Source: a virus
Reading direction: 5' to 3' (one strand)
Length of the DNA stretch: 28,100 nt
Virus record (IMG/VR): IMGVR_UViG_3300032278_000091
Span: 1-28,100 of that record
The notes under the pieces: model-generated
Told to the model about the DNA's origin: nothing
Seen by the model: only the letters and a program-made list of their open reading frames with translations
Database searches by the model: none
Shown: positions 24,022 through 28,100 of the stretch, piece after piece
How positions within the stretch are numbered: position 1 is the first letter of the stretch
Layout: every line of letters starts with the position of its first letter
Translations under genes and position numbers: made by a program

Positions 24022-24183
24022 ATGGAAGTTGGCGACTTAGTTCAACACGCTGCGTACGGCTGTGGTATTATACTAGACTTAAGTTTGCCTACTCCCTTAT
24101 TCCCATATCAGGTTGCAACGGTTTGCTTTACTAGTGGGCGAACAGAGGAAGTCGTAACGACGTTTTTATATAAAAAAGGTTGA
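24022..24183 (+). CDS. Small 'VGDLV' protein (KOW/CarD-like beta strand protein)
   Basis: This 53-residue protein begins MEVGDLVQHAAYGCGIILDL, the pattern of small SH3-like or CarD-N/KOW-type barrels (V-G-D-L-V...G-I-I-L), and then has a strand-rich rest. I chose the ATG at 24022 because homology-like sequence begins there. An upstream in-frame ATG at 23959 would run through the terminator-like hairpin. There is no ribosome site, consistent with leaderless translation. A second gene of the same style lies at 25838. Function unknown. Confidence 0.6.
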   Translation: MEVGDLVQHAAYGCGIILDLSLPTPLFPYQVATVCFTSGRTEEVVTTFLYKKG

Positions 24184-24209
24184 CATCTTTCAAAAGAACA
24201 TGCTATAAT
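24180..24209 (+). promoter_or_regulatory. Promoter of the tRNA genes
   Basis: TTGACA (24180-24185) and TATAAT (24204-24209) are both perfect consensus boxes with an 18-base spacer, 22 bases before the first tRNA. This is the strongest promoter in the window. Confidence 0.85.
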
Positions 24210-24231
24210 GGCTTCAGTTCTTTAAAAATAT

Positions 24232-24424
24232 ACCAGGGTAGCTCATCGGAAGAGCGCCGCCCAGTAGGAAACCAAAGATCCGCACACCAGACAAACACGG
24301 GGATGATCGACCCGCTGGTAAAGTAGTGGCTGACTGGGTAAAGAGGTGGAAACACTGCGAGGGTTTTGAGCAGTGGATCTATGTTACGAGGCGGAGGTAG
24401 GTGGTTCAATTCCAGCCCCTGGTA
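24232..24424 (+). tRNA. tRNA with a ~121-base insertion in the anticodon loop (possibly Val-UAC)
   Basis: Acceptor strands ACCAGGG (24232-24238) and CCCTGGT (24417-24423) pair perfectly. The D stem is GCTC/GAGC with a GG-containing loop. The anticodon stem is CCGCC (24257-24261) with GGCGG (24390-24394). A 5-base variable loop follows, then a T stem with one G-G mismatch and the loop TTCAATT. Discriminator A is followed by CTA, so CCA is not encoded. The anticodon loop is 128 bases long. Only removal of 24263-24383 gives a normal 7-base loop with T33, C-TTAC-GA, and anticodon UAC (Val). That splice and identity are inference. The rest of the molecule is a well-formed tRNA, so the gene looks functional if the insert is removed. 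Confidence 0.75.
24263..24383 (+). other. Structured intervening sequence within the tRNA gene
   Basis: The insert can form AGATCC (24276-24281) with GGATCT (24375-24380), ACCAG with CTGGT (24286-24290, 24315-24319), CGGG with CCCG, and CACTGC with GCAGTG (24353-24358, 24370-24375). ACTGGG (24333-24338) can pair with CCCAGT (24260-24265), which spans the proposed 5' junction and would make a pseudoknot. It ends in G, as group I introns do. However, the 5' exon does not end in U, the length is below known group I introns, and I see no standard core. It may be a degenerate or novel tRNA intron. Confidence 0.45.
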
Positions 24425-24433
24425 CTAAAATAA

Positions 24434-24510
24434 GCGCTTGTAGCTCAGTAGGTTAGAGCGCCACTCTTATAAGGTGGTAGCCCTTGGTTCAAGTCCAAGC
24501 AAGCGTACCA
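24434..24510 (+). tRNA. tRNA-Ile (anticodon UAU), CCA encoded
   Basis: Acceptor GCGCTTG pairs with CAAGCGT. The D arm is GCTC/GAGC. The anticodon stem is CCACT/GGTGG with loop CTTATAA (anticodon TAT, 24468-24470). The T arm is CTTGG-TTCAAGT-CCAAG, with discriminator A and encoded CCA (24508-24510). It reads AUA. Bacteria normally read AUA with a lysidine-modified CAU tRNA, so a UAU tRNA frees the phage from that modification. It lies 9 bases after the first tRNA and shares its promoter. Confidence 0.93.
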
Positions 24511-24527
24511 AGCAAAGGAGAAATGTG

Positions 24528-24707
24528 ATGAAGAAGATTGTTGTATTAATAGCCGGAATGATTTTTTGTGGTGGGTGCCACATTCCATATCCTTCTAGCG
24601 GCCGCAGGGTACTACAACCCTATGAAAGATACGAGGAAGTTTGCACCACGAAAGTAAATAAGAAAGGCGAAAAAGAAACTCGCTGCCGATGGGTTCGGTC
24701 AAGATGA
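24528..24707 (+). CDS. Small lipoprotein
   Basis: This 59-residue protein starts at the ATG at 24528, seven bases after AAAGGAG (24514-24520). The N-terminus 'MKKIVVLIAGMIFCGGC' is a lipoprotein signal with the acceptor Cys at residue 17; the F-C-G-G-C lipobox is slightly unusual. The mature part is short, with a Tyr/Arg-rich middle, one Cys pair in the C-terminal half and a basic end. It is the first of a run of lipoproteins, and its stop overlaps the next start (ATGA). Function unknown; anchoring in the outer membrane and a role in superinfection exclusion are possibilities. Confidence 0.7.
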   Translation: MKKIVVLIAGMIFCGGCHIPYPSSGRRVLQPYERYEEVCTTKVNKKGEKETRCRWVRSR

Positions 24708-25273
24708 AATGTTTAAATATGAGGCACCCCCTGCTTCTTTTTTCAATCTTTCTAGCGCTGGGGTGCTCGCAGCCAGATGATAGTCCGATTACGTGGACTG
24801 AGTGCGGCGGCAACATAGGAGACCACGCGTGCAATTTTTCTTTTATGGACCAAACAGGAAACGATTGGTCGCTATATAACCACCACGGCAGCATTATTGT
24901 GCTCGATTTTTCTGCGATGTGGTGTGACTATTGTAAGAAAGCCGCGGAAGTTGCGCAAGAGATTCAAAATACACATGAAAACGATGATGTCGTTTGGGTG
25001 ACAATTTTACTTCAAAATAATTACGGGCAACAGCCCACCTTGGAGAACCTTAACGAATGGGCATCTTCATTTGAAATGACGTCTTCCCCCGTTTTGTCAG
25101 GCGACGCTAGCATAATTGACCCCACCGCTCAAAAGGGTTATAACGTAACAACGTGGCCGGGCCTCGTCGTCATTGATAGAGATATGACAATCTCTCATGA
25201 GCTTAAGGGGTGGAACGAGATGCAAATTAAGTTTTGGTTAAAGCAACTTACAAAGAACAGAGAGGCGCGTTGA
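24704..25273 (+). CDS. Thioredoxin-like (TlpA/redoxin-type) lipoprotein
   Basis: This 189-residue protein starts at the ATGA overlapping the previous stop. The lipoprotein signal 'HPLLLFSIFLALGC' gives a lipidated Cys at residue 21. The mature part has a thioredoxin fold: 'SIIVLDFSAMWCDYCKKAAE' with the active site W-C-D-Y-C, then 'VVWVTILLQN', and a cis-Pro region 'VTTWPGLVVIDRD'. It should work in the periplasm as a thiol oxidoreductase, like TlpA/ResA/DsbE. The neighbours at 25292 and 26213 are Cys-rich lipoproteins and are obvious candidate substrates. A membrane-anchored thioredoxin is unusual in a phage. The domain call is firm; the physiological role is inference. Confidence 0.88.
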   Translation: MKCLNMRHPLLLFSIFLALGCSQPDDSPITWTECGGNIGDHACNFSFMDQTGNDWSLYNHHGSIIVLDFSAMWCDYCKKAAEVAQEIQNTHENDDVVWVTILLQNNYGQQPTLENLNEWASSFEMTSSPVLSGDASIIDPTAQKGYNVTTWPGLVVIDRDMTISHELKGWNEMQIKFWLKQLTKNREAR

Positions 25274-25291
25274 GAGTGAAAAGAGGAAAAG

Positions 25292-25558
25292 ATGAAAAAA
25301 TTAATTAGTTTACTAATTTTAATTGTAATGGTAGGGTGTGAAATTGGTGTAAGGCCTTGCTACCCAGTGGATGAACCGGTTAAGTTGTGTGCAGCTGTGC
25401 CGACACCACCGGATTGGGTTGAACCCTTTATTGCTGATTATTGTGATGAAGGATGTTGCTACAGGGTTAATTATATTAATGGCCAATCCTGCGAAAAAGC
25501 TTGGTGTTACGATTATTATTATTGTGAGTGGCAATACATGGGTGAGCTTTGTTACTAA
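25292..25558 (+). CDS. Cys-rich lipoprotein, GCC family
   Basis: This 88-residue protein has a lipoprotein signal (KKLISLLILIVMVGC, acceptor Cys16) and a GAGGAA ribosome site. The mature part has nine further Cys, including a 'DEGCCYRV' core and 'KAWCYDYYYCEW'. These most likely form disulphide bonds outside the cytoplasm. It resembles the protein at 26213 in spacing of Cys and in aromatic richness, so the two are paralogues. The next gene overlaps its last 10 bases. The function is not known. Similar small Cys-rich lipoproteins occur in Myxococcota-type bacteria, as far as I recall. Confidence 0.75.
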   Translation: MKKLISLLILIVMVGCEIGVRPCYPVDEPVKLCAAVPTPPDWVEPFIADYCDEGCCYRVNYINGQSCEKAWCYDYYYCEWQYMGELCY

Positions 25559-25851
25559 AGAGCGCCCAGCGGCACGCACAAGAAGAGAAGGCCGGTGAAA
25601 AGGCTTGGTTTTTATATGTTCTTCGATGCGCTGACGATACTTTCTATACTGGAACGACTACAGATATATCCCGGCGCGTTGATGAGCACAACACAAAGCA
25701 GTGCGGAGCTAAATATACTAAAACCAGACGACCGGTCAAACTAATTTTTTGGCTAGACTTTGAAAATCGCTCAAAAGCGCAAAAAGCTGAATATAAATTC
25801 AAAAAGCTCACGCGCGCCCAAAAGGAAAAAATAATCAGTGAAAGTCGGTGA
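25549..25851 (+). CDS. GIY-YIG nuclease-like protein (YhbQ/UPF0213 type)
   Basis: This frame has 100 residues. From residue about 20 it matches the short GIY-YIG family: 'WFLYVLRCADDTFYTGTTTD' (the Y-V-L...Y-T-G core), then 'ISRRVDEHN' with the catalytic Arg, and 'KAQKAEYKFKKLTRAQKEKI', typical of YhbQ. Such proteins are endonuclease domains linked to DNA repair. The only in-frame start is TTG at 25549, overlapping the lipoprotein stop and without a proper ribosome site, so the exact N-terminus is uncertain. It may be translated by coupling. It overlaps the next gene by 14 bases. It is a cytoplasmic protein placed among lipoproteins. Confidence 0.78.
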   Translation: MLLKSAQRHAQEEKAGEKAWFLYVLRCADDTFYTGTTTDISRRVDEHNTKQCGAKYTKTRRPVKLIFWLDFENRSKAQKAEYKFKKLTRAQKEKIISESR

Positions 25852-26053
25852 TCTAGTTGAGTGGAAAATGCAGTCAATTGCAGGCATGCTTAAGTGCGTT
25901 GGTTTCGTATCAGAAATCGGCGAACAAATCACAACTACCGGCCATGTCCAGCACTTTGTGAAGTTGCGCCTGCCGAATGAGACCTACAGAGAGACGACTT
26001 GGCTTAGTGCGCAAGATTGTTATATATTATCAAAAATTAAAAAAGGAGATTAA
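25838..26053 (+). CDS. Small 'VGDLV' protein, second copy
   Basis: This 71-residue protein starts with GTG, eleven bases after AAAGGA. The N-terminus MKVGDLVEWK and later 'VGFVSEIGEQIT' with 'HFVKLRLPNETYRETTWLSA' suggest a small beta barrel like that at 24022. It overlaps the GIY-YIG gene by 14 bases. Such proteins are common in T4-like marine phages but of unknown role. Cytoplasmic; no signal peptide. Confidence 0.65.
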   Translation: MKVGDLVEWKMQSIAGMLKCVGFVSEIGEQITTTGHVQHFVKLRLPNETYRETTWLSAQDCYILSKIKKGD

Positions 26054-26055
26054 TT

Positions 26056-26193
26056 ATGTTTTGGAGTGTTATATTACTTGTTAGTTGCGTGGGGCTTTAT
26101 GCCTACGGACTTTACAAACAGGAAATGCGATTGCAGGAAGTGGAAAAAAGTATTTCAGATTTAAATCAAAAAACTATTGACAAGCAGCCTTAA
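26056..26193 (+). CDS. Tiny membrane protein with short helical tail
   Basis: This 45-residue protein has a strong AAAAGGAG seven bases before the ATG. Residues 2-19 (FWSVILLVSCVGLYAYGL) form one membrane helix; the remaining about 26 residues are charged and heptad-like. The topology recalls very small membrane anchors or inner-membrane spanin fragments, but it is too short for a firm assignment. The promoter of the next gene overlaps its last codons. Confidence 0.6.
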   Translation: MFWSVILLVSCVGLYAYGLYKQEMRLQEVEKSISDLNQKTIDKQP

Positions 26194-26205
26194 AAGTGAT
26201 AGAGT
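26177..26205 (+). promoter_or_regulatory. Promoter of second Cys-rich lipoprotein
   Basis: TTGACA (26177-26182) is followed after 17 bases by TAGAGT (26200-26205), four of six consensus. The ATG at 26213 follows only seven bases later and has no clear ribosome site, so the transcript may be leaderless, as at 24010. Confidence 0.45.
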
Positions 26206-26212
26206 ATAAAGT

Positions 26213-26542
26213 ATGAAGAAATTAATTATATCATTATCTTTGTTTTTGCTTTGTGGCTGTGAAGTTATGGTGGGCCCCCACGGGTACCACTCCGCTCATG
26301 AACCTCCCGCGGAAACTGTTTATTATTCAGCCGGTGACGTCTGCGAATATGAGCCTGAACCATACACATTCGAGCCGTCTTATTGTTACAGTGATGGCTG
26401 CTGTGTTTGGGAGTTCGTTTCCTTTGAAAATGATTCTTATACTTATCTTTGCGAAGATATTTGGTGCGAATCATATGATTACCAAGGCTGTGGCGGCTGG
26501 GAGTTCGTTGAACAACCATACTGCTACGATCTTTATTACTAG
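26213..26542 (+). CDS. Cys-rich lipoprotein, GCC family, second member
   Basis: This 109-residue protein has a lipoprotein signal (KKLIISLSLFLLCGC, acceptor Cys16). The mature part is acidic and aromatic with nine further Cys: 'SYCYSDGCCVWEFVSF', 'CEDIWCESYDYQGCGGWEFV' and 'YCYDLYY'. The D-x-G-C-C core and the later C-x4-C spacing match the protein at 25292, so they are paralogues. The W-E-F-V motif occurs twice in this protein, hinting at an internal duplication. It probably sits in the outer membrane with several disulphides. Function unknown. Confidence 0.75.
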   Translation: MKKLIISLSLFLLCGCEVMVGPHGYHSAHEPPAETVYYSAGDVCEYEPEPYTFEPSYCYSDGCCVWEFVSFENDSYTYLCEDIWCESYDYQGCGGWEFVEQPYCYDLYY

Positions 26543-26551
26543 GAGCATGTC

Positions 26552-26713
26552 ATGAATCATCTTATTAGATTTTGCAAAGGCGTGTGCCTAGGCTATTGTA
26601 TTGTTGGTGGCTTGACCATCTGGCCGATGCTGGGCATGATTGGCCAGCTGGCAATCGGGTCTTCCGCAGCAGTGGTATTATATGATTATGTTAACAAGTT
26701 AAGCAACGGATAA
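26552..26713 (+). CDS. Small hydrophobic membrane protein (holin-like size)
   Basis: This 53-residue protein has AGGAG six bases before the ATG at 26552 (an ATG at 26547 leads to an immediate stop). Residues 11-31 and 29-47 are hydrophobic and Gly-rich, enough for one or two membrane helices, with a short polar end. Size and composition allow a holin or a small membrane modulator, but nothing specific shows this. It ends 4 bases before the helicase start. Confidence 0.6.
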   Translation: MNHLIRFCKGVCLGYCIVGGLTIWPMLGMIGQLAIGSSAAVVLYDYVNKLSNG

Positions 26714-26717
26714 TAAA

Positions 26718-28073
26718 TTGAATTTTTCAGAAGCTGAAAAATCAGATTTTTCACAATTTGGCAAGTCTTTTCAAGAAAATCTTTGCCAGTTAATTTTACA
26801 AGACCGGGCCTTCTCAGATCAAATGAGAGAGGTCATGGATGTTAATTTTCTGGAACTTGGATATCTTAGGGCGTTTGTTACTCTAGTTTTTGAATACCGA
26901 GAGGAATACAAAGTCCATCCGTCATTGAATATAATGACAACGCTTTTGAGGACACACCTAAACAATGAAAATGAACTAATTCAAAAACAGGTACGCGACT
27001 ATTACGTGCGCCTGATGAAAACGGAAGTTCAAGATGTCGAATTCATTAAGAAAACATCATTAGATTTTTGCAAAAAGCAAATTTTAAAAGAGGCGATTCT
27101 TAAATCTGTGCCATTGTTGCAGAAATCTTCTTTCGAAGACATTCAAGCGCTAATCAACAACGCGATGAAGTTAGGTATGGACAACGACGTCGGGTACGAC
27201 TACCTTAAGGACTTCGAGAAAAGATTTCTTATTACAACTAGAAACCCTAGAACCACCGGCTGGAAAGTTATTGATGATCTATGCAAGGGCGGCTTGGGGT
27301 CTGGTGAGCTAGGAGTTGTTATTGCGCCCACTGGCGCCGGTAAGACGCACGCGCTTGTACACTTGGGATCCCAAGCGGTTAAAGAGGGTAAGACGGTCAT
27401 ACACTATACTTTGGAGCTGGCTGATACAACCATTGCCTCTCGCTACGATAGTTGCATTACCGGTGTGCCGCTCAAAGATTTGCACATATTTAAAGAACAA
27501 ATTTATGAAACGGTCCACGACCTTGAAGGCGCGTTATTTGTTAAAGAGTACCCAACAAAATCTGCAAGACCTGATACGATTCGAGCGCACTTAGAGAAGA
27601 TGGCTTTACGCGGGATATCCCCAGATTTGTTAATTGTCGACTATGGTGATTTATTACGACCAAATACAAGAAATAGTGAGAAAAGACACGAATTGGAGTC
27701 TATATATGAAGAGCTTCGTTCAATTGCGCAAGAATATAAATGCCCTTGTTGGACGGCCTCTCAGACGAATCGCTCAGGTTTAAATGCAGACGTTATCACA
27801 ATGGAATCTATCTCGGAGGCTTTTTCAAAATGTTTTGTTGCCGACTTTATTTTTTCGCTCTCTAGAACAACGGAAGACAAGGCAGCGAACAAAGGGAAAA
27901 TATTTATTGCGAAAAATCGGCATGGGCCAGATGGGTTGATATATGAAATATTTATGGACACTAGTTGTGTAAAAATCGACGTTCTGCAGGAAACAACTGC
28001 CCCAACGGCGAAAGAGCAGGGGGAGAAAATTAAGAATATTTATAAAAACATGAAAAAAGAAAGGGGAAAATAA
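26718..28073 (+). CDS. Replicative DNA helicase, T4 gp41/DnaB-like
   Basis: This 451-residue protein (T4 gp41 has 475) has an N-terminal helical domain starting 'FGKSFQENLCQLILQDR', typical of gp41-type helicases. Walker A is 'APTGAGKT' (203-210). The H1a-region 'VIHYTLELADTTIASRYD', Walker B 'LLIVDYGDLL' and the 'ASQTNRSG' H3 motif follow, all of the DnaB/RecA-fold superfamily 4. It forms a hexamer that unwinds DNA at the fork. The start codon is TTG at 26718; an in-frame stop lies just upstream and no ATG exists until residue 36, while conserved sequence begins before that. The ribosome site is weak (GGA). Confidence 0.9.
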   Translation: MNFSEAEKSDFSQFGKSFQENLCQLILQDRAFSDQMREVMDVNFLELGYLRAFVTLVFEYREEYKVHPSLNIMTTLLRTHLNNENELIQKQVRDYYVRLMKTEVQDVEFIKKTSLDFCKKQILKEAILKSVPLLQKSSFEDIQALINNAMKLGMDNDVGYDYLKDFEKRFLITTRNPRTTGWKVIDDLCKGGLGSGELGVVIAPTGAGKTHALVHLGSQAVKEGKTVIHYTLELADTTIASRYDSCITGVPLKDLHIFKEQIYETVHDLEGALFVKEYPTKSARPDTIRAHLEKMALRGISPDLLIVDYGDLLRPNTRNSEKRHELESIYEELRSIAQEYKCPCWTASQTNRSGLNADVITMESISEAFSKCFVADFIFSLSRTTEDKAANKGKIFIAKNRHGPDGLIYEIFMDTSCVKIDVLQETTAPTAKEQGEKIKNIYKNMKKERGK

Positions 28074-28075
28074 CA

Positions 28076-28100
28076 ATGTTTGGAAAAGAAGAGGCGATGG
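28076..28100 (+). CDS. Start of next gene, cut by window end
   Basis: An ATG at 28076 is preceded by AGGGGAAAA and follows the helicase stop by two bases. Only MFGKEEAM is visible. A primase gene would be a natural neighbour of the helicase, but nothing in the eight residues supports that. Confidence 0.5.

Noticed and set aside
24263-24383. Calling the tRNA insertion a standard group I intron
   Set aside because: It is shorter than known group I introns, the 5' exon would end in C rather than U, and the helix order does not give a P3/P7 core.
24232-24424. tmRNA
   Set aside because: It has a normal D stem and anticodon stem, which tmRNA lacks. It is too short and has no tag reading frame.
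24474-24527. Longer N-terminus for the first small lipoprotein
   Set aside because: It would run through the tRNA-Ile gene. The ATG at 24528 has the ribosome site and begins a lipoprotein signal.
1-28100. CRISPR array, insertion sequence or integrase/attachment site
   Set aside because: No regularly spaced repeats, transposase or integrase motifs were seen. The few repeats are short coding duplications.

Overview
The window is an all-plus-strand stretch of a large, tailed, contractile bacteriophage (myovirus) genome of the broad T4-like superfamily. It could come from an isolate or from a metagenomic contig. The evidence is a run of T4-type neck, sheath, tube and baseplate genes followed by a T4-type recombination and replication set: gp32-like SSB, UvsX and gp41-like helicase. 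The host should be a Gram-negative bacterium, because the phage carries several lipoprotein and signal-peptide genes. Two small Cys-rich lipoproteins with a GCC core vaguely recall proteins of Myxococcota/Bdellovibrionota-type bacteria; that is a weak inference.

Bases 1-15754 are the virion module. It starts with neck proteins (gp13-like, cut by the window edge, and gp14-like), the tail terminator (gp15-like), an unusually long tail sheath and the tail tube. Next come a PF12322-like/gp26-like baseplate-hub protein with a probable translational frameshift extension, a small unknown protein, a 935-residue tape measure, a gp48/gp54-like tube-initiation protein, a LysM-like gp53-type wedge protein, a 1114-residue hub-like protein and one unrecognised structural-type protein.

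Bases 15759-23344 are the replication/recombination module. It contains a short family A DNA polymerase without exonuclease domains, a divergent tubulin/FtsZ-like protein, gp32-like SSB, UvsX, a ParB-fold protein translationally coupled to UvsX, and a FEN-1-like 5' nuclease. A two-gene cassette interrupts it: an exported, extremely basic protein and an exported alpha/beta hydrolase. The split of polymerase and 5' nuclease into separate genes alongside T4-type UvsX, gp32 and gp41 is unlike T4 itself, which uses a family B polymerase.

Bases 23345-26713 are an accessory region: Hsp20, two small 'VGDLV' proteins, two tRNA genes, a run of small lipoproteins with a thioredoxin-like lipoprotein, a GIY-YIG protein and two tiny membrane proteins. 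One tRNA gene has about 121 extra bases in its anticodon loop. The window ends with the replicative helicase and the first codons of the next gene.

Most genes are packed with short spacers or stop/start overlaps, so they form long operons. Recognisable sigma-70-type promoters precede the baseplate-hub gene, gp32, hsp20 and the tRNAs. The gp32 and hsp20 leaders share sequence and are probably co-regulated. No genes are supported on the minus strand.
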